Assembly (NCBI GenBank): GCA_031415695.1
Contig: JANOSH010000011.1
Location: forward strand, 19,519 to 83,518
Length of the DNA stretch: 64,000 bases
Direction: 5' to 3'
DNA from: JANOSH01 sp031415695
GTDB taxonomy: Bacteria > Actinomycetota > Acidimicrobiia > Acidimicrobiales > Ilumatobacteraceae
The notes under the pieces: model-generated
What the model was told of the DNA's origin: nothing
Database searches by the model: none
What the model saw: the letters and a program-made list of their open reading frames with translations, nothing else
Made by a program: the position numbers and the translations under genes
Shown: positions 35,940-44,168 of the stretch, piece by piece
How the letters are laid out: each line of letters begins with the position of its first letter
How positions within the stretch are numbered: the first letter of the stretch is position 1

Positions 35940-36966
35940 GTATGAGATCGGCGTACATGGGCAACGCCTTAGCTGAACCAGACACCAGGATCGTCGTGAT
36001 GCAGGTTTCTTTCCAACGTTGCAACTCATCTTTGATCTTGTCGAGGGGACCGACCAGGGCGACATCTTCTACCATCGCGAGCGGTACTGAGGCAATGGCC
36101 TCGTCCTTACGGCCGGCCAGGTACAGCTCTTGGATGTGGGTGGCCTCGGCCTCCCAACCCATCCGGGCGAACACCTCGAAGTGGAAATTCTGGCCCTTAG
36201 CGCCCATGCCTCCGGCGTATAACGCTACGAACGGTCGCACGGCATCGGCACACTTCTCCACGTCGTCACCGGGAACAATTGTCACGCCGCAGGCCACATC
36301 GAACGACGCCGCCTTGCCCGCATCACCCGACGCAGCGAAGCCTTCGGCTAGGCAGCGACGGTAGTGGGCATCGTCTTTGGGGGAGAAGAACAGCGGCAGC
36401 CAGCCTTGGCAAAGTTCCCCTGCGAGTGCCACGTTCTTGGGACCCTCGGCGCCGAGATACATGGGTAGGTCCTTGCGTAGTGGGTGCACCGTTGACTTGA
36501 GCGCCTTGCCGAGTCCGGTGCCACCGGGAAGCGGTATCTGATACTGCTCGCCGTGATGCACCACCGGCTTCTCGCGGGCGAGTACCTGACGGACGACGTC
36601 GATGTACTCGCGGGTGCGAGCCAAAGGCTTGGGATACGGCTCGCCGTACCAACCTTCGACGACCTGAGGGCCCGACGCCCCGAGCCCGAGGATGAAACGG
36701 CCGCCCGACAGATGGTCGAGGGTGATTGCGGCCATAGCAGTGGCGGTAGGTGTCCGAGCTGACATCTGGATAATGCCAGTACCCAACTTGATTCGCGTGG
36801 TGTTGGCACCCCACCAGGCCAGGGGGGTCAGCGCGTCCGAGCCATACGCTTCGGCCGACCAGAACGAGTCAAACCCGAGACGCTCGGCCTCCTGGATTGC
36901 GGCCAGCGCCCCCGCCGGCGGACCCGCGGACCAGTACCCAGTGTTGTACCCAAGCTTCAACGTCAT
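35932..36966 (-). CDS. LLM-class F420-dependent oxidoreductase
   Basis: 344 residues from the ATG at 36966, with TACCGT (complement of 36973-36978) 6 bases upstream. Luciferase-like barrel: KLGYNTGYWSAGPPAG, GFDSFWSAEAYGSDALTPLAW, IKLGTGIIQMSARTPTATAM, GGRFILGLGASGPQVVEGWY, PMYLGAEGPKNVALAGEL. This pattern is typical of F420-dependent enzymes of actinobacteria. Substrate unknown. Confidence 0.85.
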   Translation of the reverse strand: MTLKLGYNTGYWSAGPPAGALAAIQEAERLGFDSFWSAEAYGSDALTPLAWWGANTTRIKLGTGIIQMSARTPTATAMAAITLDHLSGGRFILGLGASGPQVVEGWYGEPYPKPLARTREYIDVVRQVLAREKPVVHHGEQYQIPLPGGTGLGKALKSTVHPLRKDLPMYLGAEGPKNVALAGELCQGWLPLFFSPKDDAHYRRCLAEGFAASGDAGKAASFDVACGVTIVPGDDVEKCADAVRPFVALYAGGMGAKGQNFHFEVFARMGWEAEATHIQELYLAGRKDEAIASVPLAMVEDVALVGPLDKIKDELQRWKETCITTILVSGSAKALPMYADLILG

Positions 36967-36990
36967 CCCAAGACGGTATGCCACCCCCAC

Positions 36991-37058
36991 CCCATTTGCG
37001 CAACTGTTGCGGAAACGGCCGGCTCTGAGGCGGGCATTCTCGCAACTGTTGCGCAAAT
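36991..37058. repeat. left inverted-repeat element: two GCAACTGTTGC palindromes 42 bases apart
   Basis: Palindromes TTGCGCAACTGTTGCGGAAA and CTCGCAACTGTTGCGCAAA, joined by ACGGCCGGCTCTGAGG. Its reverse complement matches the element at 38069-38136 in both palindromes, their spacing and the GGAAACGGCCG link. It lies between the LLM start and the stop of the AbiEi/DUF559 gene. Confidence 0.65.
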
Positions 37059-37065
37059 GGTGGGA

Positions 37066-37995
37066 TTAGACCATCTCCCGGCCGGCGATCGCCGCTATGG
37101 AAGCCACTGTTGACGCAAGCTGATGTTCAACTTCGTATTCCGTGATGCGGATAACGCGCCATCCGATCTTCAGGAGTTGAATGTCGCGAGCCTTGTCGGC
37201 CCGAACGGCCTCGGGGGTGGATGCGTGCCAGTAAGAATGATCGACCTCGATTGCAAGCTTGAGGCCGGGATGTGCGATGTCGGCAAAGATTTTCGATCCA
37301 GTCGGTAGCCTGATCGAAAATTGACGTACGAACCCTGTGATGCCCGCCTCGACGAGCGCATCGGCGACAGTTATCTCATCGACGCTCGATCGCACGGGCA
37401 GTGGGAGGTGAGCGAACGTGGCCACGAGTTCGCCGAAGGCCGCGCTTCCTCGCCGCCCTCGACTACGAACCCGGTTGGCCAATTCTAGAAGGTCGTCTAT
37501 CGAGACGATGCCAAGTTGTAATGAGTGTTCAAGCGCCGATCGGTGTCTGAACGCGTCAACCGATCCGCCTAGGTCGAAGAGAGTTCGAGCAGGTGATGTT
37601 AGGCGAGTTCCGTCCGCAAGAAATGACACGTCTAGCTCGTCAAAATCACGAGTTCGATGGATAAGGGCGCCTCGTGGTCGGCCGCGGAAAGAAACCGGCA
37701 CGAGAATCTCAAGCTGGTCGCGGGTAGCGGTACGAATTCCCCACAGCCGAGCCGCCGTCGAATGTGACAGAGCGCCCTTGGGCGCTAGGTGCGACAGCAA
37801 GGCGGCTCGTTCGTCGAACGCGCATGGTGTTGAGCGCGTGCGCCAAACGCCGTATTCGTGGTGGGTGATGTGGTTGGATAACACGAGCGACTGGATCTGA
37901 GACTTGCGGAGGCCGAGCTGGGTGAGTTGCTGTGTGGTGACGAAGCCGTGACGCTGCTCGGCGAGACGCACGACCCGTTCTGGGATCGTGGACAC
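37066..37995 (-). CDS. AbiEi-like N-terminal domain fused to a DUF559 endonuclease domain
   Basis: 309 residues from the GTG at 37995, preceded by TACAGT (complement of 38002-38007) with 6 bases between. N-terminal winged helix: VVRLAEQRHGFVTTQQLTQL, VWRTRSTP, then the AbiEi middle region (LSHSTAARLWGI, RTRDFDELDVSFLADGTRLT). C-terminal DUF559: FADIAHPGLKLAIEVDHSYW, ARDIQLLKIGWRVIRITEYEV, a Vsr/PD-(D/E)xK-like core. Actinobacteria often carry such single genes; AbiEi is the antitoxin side of type IV abortive-infection systems. No AbiEii partner is present. Inverted repeats flank the gene. Confidence 0.75.
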   Translation of the reverse strand: MSTIPERVVRLAEQRHGFVTTQQLTQLGLRKSQIQSLVLSNHITHHEYGVWRTRSTPCAFDERAALLSHLAPKGALSHSTAARLWGIRTATRDQLEILVPVSFRGRPRGALIHRTRDFDELDVSFLADGTRLTSPARTLFDLGGSVDAFRHRSALEHSLQLGIVSIDDLLELANRVRSRGRRGSAAFGELVATFAHLPLPVRSSVDEITVADALVEAGITGFVRQFSIRLPTGSKIFADIAHPGLKLAIEVDHSYWHASTPEAVRADKARDIQLLKIGWRVIRITEYEVEHQLASTVASIAAIAGREMV

Positions 37996-38068
37996 AAGGA
38001 CACTGTAACGACGGGGTGTGACGAAGTTCCGTGCCCGGTACCGGTACCGTTTCCGGCCGTTTCCGGCC

Positions 38069-38136
38069 GTTACCGCAACAGTTGCGGAAACGGTGGACCC
38101 AGGCTCGGCCGTTTCCGCAACAGTTGCGGAAAGTGG
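38069..38136. repeat. right inverted-repeat element matching 36991-37058
   Basis: Palindromes ACCGCAACAGTTGCGGAAA (about 38072-38090) and TTTCCGCAACAGTTGCGGAAA (38112-38132), joined by CGGTGGACCCAGGCTCGGCCG. Inverted relative to the left element, so the AbiEi/DUF559 gene and its promoter are enclosed in a unit of about 1.15 kb. No target-site duplication could be made out. Confidence 0.65.
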
Positions 38137-38215
38137 TGGTTGGCACTTCCTGGCAGACTTCCCGAAAGCGCGCCGGTATGGCAGCGAACCTGGGCGGGCC
38201 GGTACGGTCAACGGC

Positions 38216-39379
38216 ATGGACTTTGCGCCGAACGAGGACCACCTTGCAATCGCCGAGGGTGTGCGGAACGCCTGCAGCGCGTACACCGACGATTACTGGA
38301 GTGCGTGTGATCAGGAACACCGTTTTCCCTGGGAGTTCTACAAAACCCTGGCTGACGGCGGTTGGGTTGGCATAGCCCTACCCGAGATCTACGGCGGCGG
38401 AGGGCGGGGAATAACCGAGGCATCGATTGTGCTGCATGAAGTGGCCGCGTCGGGCGCCGCCATGAACGGCTGCTCAGCGATTCACCTCACCGTGTTCGGG
38501 CTTGAGCCCGTGGTCAAGTTTGGTAACGAGAAGCTGAAAGCCGAGTTCCTTCCGAGGGCTGCGGCCGGCGATCTTCATATTGCCTTCGGGGTAACTGAAC
38601 CTGACGCTGGCACCGACACGTCGCGTATTTCGACCCGGGCGGTGCCAGACGGCAAGGGTGGCTGGACCATACATGGTCGCAAGATTTGGACGTCGAAAGC
38701 GCTGGAATCCGAAGTGGTGCTGTTGTTGGCCCGCACTGGCCACGACGACAAGAATCGCTTCAAGGGTCTCAGTCTTTTCGTCGCCGACCTCGACCCGAAG
38801 TATGTCGATATCAAGCCGATTCCCAAGGCCGGCCGCAACGCCGTGGCGTCGTGCGAAGTGGCATACGACGGCTTGCCGGTAGCCGATTGGCGCTTGGTAG
38901 GGGAAGAGGGCAACGGCTTTTATCACATCCTCCACGGCATGAACCCCGAGCGCATCCTGTTGGCCGCCGAAGCGGTAGGCATCGGCCGAGCAGCCCTCGC
39001 CAAAGCTGTTTCGTATGCCAAGGAGCGAGAGGTGTTCGGGCGCCCCATCGGTTCCAATCAGGCGATTTCGCATCCTCTCGCCCACGCACACGTGCAACTC
39101 GAAGCAGCTTGGCAAATGGTCATGCACGCGGCCTGGCTGTACGACCATGGGCAAGACTGCGGGGCAATGGCCAATTCGGCCAAGTACCTTGCCGCCGAGG
39201 CTGGGTTTTTCGCAGCCGATCGTGCAATACAAACGCTTGGCGGAATGGGGTACGCCACCGAATATCACGTTGAACGCTATTGGCGTGAAGCCCGGATCAT
39301 TCGGCTTGCTCCGGTGAGCCAGGAAATGACCATGAACTTTATTGCCCAGAACGTGCTTGGCCTGCCGCGCAGTTACTAA
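38216..39379 (+). CDS. acyl-CoA dehydrogenase
   Basis: 387 residues from the ATG at 38216, with TACGGT (38203-38208) 7 bases before it. FAD flavoprotein: AFGVTEPDAGTDTSRISTRA (flavin loop), GRKIWTSKALESEVVL, ERILLAAEAVGIGRAALAKA, YAKEREVFGRPIGSNQAI, and IQTLGGMGYATEYHVERYWREARI, where the second Glu corresponds to the usual C-terminal catalytic base region. Oxidises an acyl-CoA of unknown chain; no other beta-oxidation genes are adjacent. Confidence 0.9.
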   Translation: MDFAPNEDHLAIAEGVRNACSAYTDDYWSACDQEHRFPWEFYKTLADGGWVGIALPEIYGGGGRGITEASIVLHEVAASGAAMNGCSAIHLTVFGLEPVVKFGNEKLKAEFLPRAAAGDLHIAFGVTEPDAGTDTSRISTRAVPDGKGGWTIHGRKIWTSKALESEVVLLLARTGHDDKNRFKGLSLFVADLDPKYVDIKPIPKAGRNAVASCEVAYDGLPVADWRLVGEEGNGFYHILHGMNPERILLAAEAVGIGRAALAKAVSYAKEREVFGRPIGSNQAISHPLAHAHVQLEAAWQMVMHAAWLYDHGQDCGAMANSAKYLAAEAGFFAADRAIQTLGGMGYATEYHVERYWREARIIRLAPVSQEMTMNFIAQNVLGLPRSY

Positions 39380-39419
39380 GCGTCTCGCAGCCGCCGCGCC
39401 CGGGCGATAGCGTGGTCTT

Positions 39420-40745
39420 ATGAACAGAGGGACACATTCCGCTGCCGAGATGCTTGCCCAATGGCATGTACTGAAGTCGGGTCGGTTGCTCGAACAAGCC
39501 AGTGTCGACGTTGGGGTGCAAGACACGGTCAGCGAGATTCTGTCCGACATCGAACATACGGGCATGAGCGGCGTTCGACTATGGTCCGAGCGGCTCGACG
39601 GTTGGAACCCGCCGTCGTTCGAGGTCGACGCCGCCACCATACGATCTGCAGAAGCGACGTTGCCGCCGGCCTTCATAACGGCGTTTCGACGAAGCGCACA
39701 AACAGTCGCTGCCTTTGCTCAACACCAGCGAACGTTGCTGACTGACACCGAGTTTTCGCCGTTCCCAGGCGTGGTTGTCGGCCACCGCCAGGTTGCGATT
39801 CAGACCGTGGGATCATACCTTCCCGGTGGTCGGTATCCGGTGGTGTCGTCACCGCTTATGAGCGTCATCGTTCCCAAGGTTGCAGGCGTCGAGCGAGTTG
39901 TTACGTGCACGCCGCCTATGCCCGGTGGTCGTGGCCCGACACCGTCTATGACGTGGGTAGCAGCTGAGGCTGGTGCCGACGCCATGTTCTGCCTGGGTGG
40001 CGTGCCTGCGCTCGCCGCCATGGCTTTTGGTTTGGGTGATATGGGACCTGTCGACATGTTGTGTGGCGCCGGGAATCAGTACGTTGCGGAAGCGAAAAGA
40101 CAACTTTTTGGACGAGTGGGAATCGATTTGTTGGCCGGTCCTTCGGAGATTGCTGTGATTTGCGACGACTCAGCCGACGCCGAACTGGTAGCCGCCGACT
40201 TGCTTGGCCAGGCCGAACATGGGCCTAACTCTCCGGCATACCTCATCACAACGAGTTTGGAGATGGCCCATCGCGTGATGACCGAGATCGAGTTGCAGCT
40301 TCCGCGCCTGGAGACGCGCGACGTTGCCGGAGCGGCTTGGCGCGACTTTGGAGCCGTCTTTGTCGCTCGCAGTCGCGAGGAAGCAGCCGACATATCGGAC
40401 TGGGTAGCGTGTGAGCACCTTGAGGTGATGACACACGACGAGGACTGGTACCTCGGTCGGCTTCGAAACTACGGCTCGTTGTTCCTTGGTGCCGACGCAA
40501 CTGTTACATACTCCGACAAAGGCTGCACTGGTACTAACCACACGCTGCCGACGCAGGCTGGGGCCCGTTACACCTCGGGGTTGTCGGTGGCGAAGTTCTT
40601 GAAGACGCTGACTTGGCAGCGCGTCACTGACCCGGTCGCTGCCCGTCATGTGGCTCAAGACGCCGCAGCGTTTGGTCTCGCCGACGGGCTTGTCGCCCAC
40701 GCTCGCTCGGCCCAGTTGCGACTCGACCGCCTGCCGGTGAGCTAG
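39420..40745 (+). CDS. HpsN-like sulfopropanediol/histidinol dehydrogenase family protein
   Basis: 441 residues of the HisD superfamily. HisD-type zinc ligands and catalytic pair are seen in GQAEHGPNSPAYL, CEHLEVMT and GTNHTLPTQAGARYTSGLS. The ending SVAKFLKTLTWQRVT fits HpsN, the (R)-2,3-dihydroxypropane-1-sulfonate dehydrogenase, better than true histidinol dehydrogenase, whose C terminus has a FLK(R)(T/S)S motif. No his operon genes are near. TAGCGT lies 6 bases before the ATG. It may oxidise DHPS or another polyol to an acid. Confidence 0.7.
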   Translation: MNRGTHSAAEMLAQWHVLKSGRLLEQASVDVGVQDTVSEILSDIEHTGMSGVRLWSERLDGWNPPSFEVDAATIRSAEATLPPAFITAFRRSAQTVAAFAQHQRTLLTDTEFSPFPGVVVGHRQVAIQTVGSYLPGGRYPVVSSPLMSVIVPKVAGVERVVTCTPPMPGGRGPTPSMTWVAAEAGADAMFCLGGVPALAAMAFGLGDMGPVDMLCGAGNQYVAEAKRQLFGRVGIDLLAGPSEIAVICDDSADAELVAADLLGQAEHGPNSPAYLITTSLEMAHRVMTEIELQLPRLETRDVAGAAWRDFGAVFVARSREEAADISDWVACEHLEVMTHDEDWYLGRLRNYGSLFLGADATVTYSDKGCTGTNHTLPTQAGARYTSGLSVAKFLKTLTWQRVTDPVAARHVAQDAAAFGLADGLVAHARSAQLRLDRLPVS

Positions 40746-41860
40746 CCGAGGGCGACGAGCGGCTCGACGAACTGGGTGCGCAGGAACTCGGCGACGGGGC
40801 CGTTGGTCACGTGGCCGCCCACCGTATTCACACCGCCGACTAGAGCAGCGTCCTTGGCCACCGCGGCTCGAGCGCCATGAGCCGCAACAAGCGAGATGTA
40901 CGGCAGCGTGGCGTTCGTGAGTGCGTAGGTGGATGTGTGAGGCACGGCTCCCGGCATGTTGCCGACGGCGTAGTGGATTACACCGTGCTTCACATACACC
41001 GGGTCCTTGTGCGTGGTTTCGTGGATGGTCTCGATACAGCCGCCTTGATCGACGGCAACGTCGACGATGACCGCGCCCTTCTTCATGCTGCGAACCATGT
41101 CTTCGGAAACAACCACAGGCGCTCGCCCGCCCGCGACGAGTACCGCGCCAATCACGAGGTCGGCGTCGGCAACTGCTCGTTCGACTGCCCCACGGTTGGA
41201 CGCCAACGTGATGATTCTGCCCTTGTGGATCTGGTCGACAAAGCGGAGCCGGTCGAGATTTTTGTCGAGCAGCACTACTTCGGCCTCCATTCCGGCCGCG
41301 ATCCACGCTGCGTTCCAACCGACATTGCCAGCCCCGAGCACGACCACCTTGGCTGGCCGAACTCCCGGTGCGCCACCGAGCAGCACGCCGCGCCCGCCAT
41401 TGTGGGCTTCAAGGAAATGGGCACCCATCTGGGGTGCGAGGCGACCCGCTACTTCGCTCATGGGTGCGAGTAACGGCAACGCTCCGCCGGCGATTTGCAC
41501 TGTCTCGTATGCGATTGCGGTGGTTCCCGCGGCGATGAGTGCCTTGGCAACCTCGGGGTATGCAGCGAGGTGCAGATAGGTGAACAGGGTGAGGTCGGCC
41601 CGTAGATATCCGAGTTCGACGCCCTGGGGTTCTTTGACCTTGACGACCATTTGCTGCGCCCAGGCGTCCTGCGCGGTCGGGACGATGTCGGCTCCGGCGG
41701 CGCGGTATTCGGTGTCGGTGATTGAGCAGTTTTCGCCGGCGCCGGCTTGGACGAACACCTGAACACCGAGGCGTTCGAGTTCTCGAACGCCGTCGGGAGT
41801 CATGGCCACACGGCCCTCCGCAGTTTTGGTTTCGGTCGGGACGCCAACGGTGAGTGCCAT
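40742..41860 (-). CDS. ald: alanine dehydrogenase
   Basis: 372 residues, NAD-dependent L-alanine to pyruvate plus ammonium. MALTVGVPTETKTAEGRVAM, VFVQAGAGENCSITDTEYRAAG, VVKVKEPQ, FTYLHLAAYPEVAKAL, the NAD loop VVVLGAGNVGWNAAWIA, and DVAVDQGGCIETIHETTH with HYAVGNMPGAVPHTSTYAL are all conserved. Convergent with the HpsN-like gene (4-base overlap) and divergent from an Lrp regulator. Confidence 0.95.
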   Translation of the reverse strand: MALTVGVPTETKTAEGRVAMTPDGVRELERLGVQVFVQAGAGENCSITDTEYRAAGADIVPTAQDAWAQQMVVKVKEPQGVELGYLRADLTLFTYLHLAAYPEVAKALIAAGTTAIAYETVQIAGGALPLLAPMSEVAGRLAPQMGAHFLEAHNGGRGVLLGGAPGVRPAKVVVLGAGNVGWNAAWIAAGMEAEVVLLDKNLDRLRFVDQIHKGRIITLASNRGAVERAVADADLVIGAVLVAGGRAPVVVSEDMVRSMKKGAVIVDVAVDQGGCIETIHETTHKDPVYVKHGVIHYAVGNMPGAVPHTSTYALTNATLPYISLVAAHGARAAVAKDAALVGGVNTVGGHVTNGPVAEFLRTQFVEPLVALG

Positions 41861-41918
41861 ATGACCATCATGGCGATTCGAGCACCGTGGGTGTCACCGA
41901 ATGCGTCGTGGATCTAGC

Positions 41919-42368
41919 ATGTCGGCCGTGGATTTTGTTTCACTTGACAGTACTGACCATCGAATCATCGGCATATTGCAACGCGACGCTAGAATCAGCT
42001 GGCAGGCATTGGCCGTCGAAGTGCATCTATCGGCTTCGGCTGCTGCCGAACGGGTGCGCCGAATGGAACGTTCAGGTGCCATCGAGGGCTATGCGGCCAG
42101 GGTTGATCCTGCGGCGATCGGACGACCGTTGCGTGCTGTTGTAGACGTGTCACTTCCGCCTGGTGGCGAACCCGAGGCGTTCGAGTCCCGATTGACCCAA
42201 CGACCGGAGGTGGTGTTTGCCGCGTTCGTGACCGGCGCTGCCGACTATGAGGTGGTGGTCGACTGCGCCGGGCCCGAGGGCCTTGACGCATTCATACGGT
42301 GGCTGAAATCGGAGGGCGGGGCGGCACGAACCGAAAGCAAGGTGGTTCTTAGACGCGTCGTTGGCTGA
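41919..42368 (+). CDS. Lrp/AsnC-family regulator
   Basis: 149 residues from the ATG at 41919. HTH: LDSTDHRIIGILQRDARISWQALAVEVHLSASAAAERVRRME; RAM domain: RAVVDVSLPPG, PEVVFAAFVTGAADYEVVVDC. In mycobacteria and relatives an Lrp-type protein next to ald activates it in response to alanine; the divergent position here suggests the same. Its 3' end overlaps the aminotransferase gene by 20 bases. Confidence 0.85.
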   Translation: MSAVDFVSLDSTDHRIIGILQRDARISWQALAVEVHLSASAAAERVRRMERSGAIEGYAARVDPAAIGRPLRAVVDVSLPPGGEPEAFESRLTQRPEVVFAAFVTGAADYEVVVDCAGPEGLDAFIRWLKSEGGAARTESKVVLRRVVG

Positions 42369-43704
42369 AACCGGTGCTTGCTTCGGTGAGTGCCGTGCGC
42401 AGGACATTGACGACTGAGCGAAGGTCATCGACATCGGCGATTAGCGGCGGCGACAACACGACAACGGGGTCGGCTCGGTCGTCGGCGCGACAATACAATC
42501 CCAATTCGTAGAGTCGGGGCGACAGCGTTTCTCGTAGCAGCCAGTCGCACTCGGCTTCGCTAAAGGTCTGGCGAGTGGCCTGATCGCGAACAAGTTCCAG
42601 CACTCGGAAATAGCCGTCGCCACGAATGTCCCCAACGATTGGGATGTCTCTCAGTTCGTCGAGCATTGACCCGAAGGCATGCTCGTTGGCGAGCACGTTG
42701 CCGCACAGATCTTCGCGTTCCAGGATGTCGAGATTGGCGAGTGCAACAGCGCAGCTGACGGGATGACCTGCAAACGTTGCTCCGTGCAGGAATGTGGCAC
42801 CTGCTTCGAGAAACGGTTCGACAATATGGTCAGTGACAATCATGCCGCCCATTGGCGCGTAGCCACTGGTGACACCTTTGGCGAACGTGATGATGTCGGG
42901 CTGGTACCCATACCGGTCGCAACCGAACATGTGACCGAGGCGCCCGAACGCGCAGATGACTTCATCGGAGACGAGGAGCACACCGTACCGGTCGCAGATC
43001 TCGCGAACGCGGGCGAAGTACCCCTCGGGTGGCACGAGCGCTCCGCCGGTGTTTTGCATTGGTTCGAGAAACACGGCTGCGACGGTTTCGGGGCCTTCCA
43101 TCAAGATGCGTTGTTCGATGTCGTCGGCGCATCGCAGCGTGCATGCGTCGAGGTGGGCGCAGTCGATACACCGGTAGCGATTGGTGTTAGCGACCTTGAT
43201 GGCGCCGGGCATTAACGGTTCAAACGGGGTGCGGATGCCCGGCACGGCCGAGATAGCGAGCGCGCCCATTGATGTGCCGTGGTATGCCATGTATCGGCTG
43301 AGCACCTTGTACCGGCCCGGTTGGCCGACCAGGTTGAAGTATTGGCGGGCGAGCTTCCACGCCGATTCGACTGCAGCTGATCCTGAATCGGTGAAGAACA
43401 CCCTGTTGAGGCCATCGGGGGCTAAGGCCGCCAATCGGTCGGCCAATTCGAGGGCCGGTTCATTGCCGAACGACCAGGTGGGGAAGTACGCCAGCCGCTC
43501 CATCTGGCGTGCCGCTGCCGCTGCCAACTCGGCGCGCCCGTGGCCTACCTGTACGCAGAACAGGCCCGACAGGCCGTCGAACAGCCGGTGTCCGTGGCTG
43601 TCCCTCACGTAGCAGCCATCGCCACGGGTGATGACAGGTAGCCCATGTTTTCGAACGCTGTCCAGTGGTGTGAACTGCCCCCAGAAATGGCGAGACGATG
43701 TCAC
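42349..43704 (-). CDS. class III aminotransferase (omega-amino acid:pyruvate type)
   Basis: 451 residues, PLP-dependent. SGSAAVESAWKLARQYFN, YHGTSMGALAIS, LLVSDEVICAFGRLGHMFGCDRYG, ITFAKGVTSGYAPMGG (Schiff-base Lys) and TFAGHPVSCAVALANL are characteristic. A cysteine-rich insert, YRCIDCAHLDACTLRC, could bind a metal. Third gene of the operon aldehyde dehydrogenase, Lrp, aminotransferase (ATGA overlap). A taurine, beta-alanine, GABA or polyamine substrate would fit the neighbours; pyruvate as acceptor would pair with Ald. Confidence 0.85.
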   Translation of the reverse strand: MTSSRHFWGQFTPLDSVRKHGLPVITRGDGCYVRDSHGHRLFDGLSGLFCVQVGHGRAELAAAAARQMERLAYFPTWSFGNEPALELADRLAALAPDGLNRVFFTDSGSAAVESAWKLARQYFNLVGQPGRYKVLSRYMAYHGTSMGALAISAVPGIRTPFEPLMPGAIKVANTNRYRCIDCAHLDACTLRCADDIEQRILMEGPETVAAVFLEPMQNTGGALVPPEGYFARVREICDRYGVLLVSDEVICAFGRLGHMFGCDRYGYQPDIITFAKGVTSGYAPMGGMIVTDHIVEPFLEAGATFLHGATFAGHPVSCAVALANLDILEREDLCGNVLANEHAFGSMLDELRDIPIVGDIRGDGYFRVLELVRDQATRQTFSEAECDWLLRETLSPRLYELGLYCRADDRADPVVVLSPPLIADVDDLRSVVNVLRTALTEASTGFSQRRV

Positions 43705-44168
43705 CGTGCACCCCAGGTGAAGGTCTGCTTCGTGAGCCGAAGGTAGATAAAACTCTCCGATGACCGGACCCCGGGTACGGCGCGAATTCGTGAGGTGACT
43801 CCGAGCAGCGCCTCGTCGTCCTCGGCGACTACCTCGACGAGCAGGTCGAAACTGCCAGCAGTAATGACGACGTACTCGACATCGATCATGGCTCCGACTG
43901 CTTCGCTCACCGGCTGCACGTCGCCCTCGACGTGTAGCCCAATCATGGCGACGCGCCGCCTGCCGAGCGACAACGGATCGGTGACTGCAACTACCTGCAT
44001 GACGCCGCCATCGACAAGGCGCTGTACCCGTTGGCGCACTGCAGCCTCGGACAATCGCACCAGCTGAGCGAGTCGCGTGTAGGGCATTCGACCATCGACT
44101 TGCAACTGTTCGATGATCTGACGATCTGTCTCATCGATGATGAGCGCTGCCCGTTTCGGGGTGTTCAC
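43701..44168 (-). CDS. Lrp/AsnC-family regulator
   Basis: 155 residues from the GTG at 44168, which overlaps the stop of the aldehyde dehydrogenase gene (GTGA). HTH: IDETDRQIIEQLQVDGRMPYTRLAQLVRLSEAAVRQRVQRL; RAM domain: VAMIGLHVEGDVQPVSEAVG, VEYVVITAGSFDLLVEVVAED. Embedded between the two enzyme genes, so it probably regulates this operon. Confidence 0.88.
   Translation of the reverse strand: MNTPKRAALIIDETDRQIIEQLQVDGRMPYTRLAQLVRLSEAAVRQRVQRLVDGGVMQVVAVTDPLSLGRRRVAMIGLHVEGDVQPVSEAVGAMIDVEYVVITAGSFDLLVEVVAEDDEALLGVTSRIRAVPGVRSSESFIYLRLTKQTFTWGAR

Noticed and set aside
36991..38136. Insertion sequence
   Set aside because: Inverted repeats are present, but the enclosed gene is an AbiEi/DUF559 protein, not a transposase, and no target duplication is visible.
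39420..40745. Annotation as histidinol dehydrogenase hisD of a histidine operon
   Set aside because: The C-terminal motif fits HpsN better and no other his genes are adjacent; kept as HpsN-like with moderate confidence.
40170..41318. 382-codon open frame on the minus strand across hpsN-like and ald
   Set aside because: Arg/Ser/Gly-rich composition without motifs, overlapping two well-supported genes; a shadow frame.
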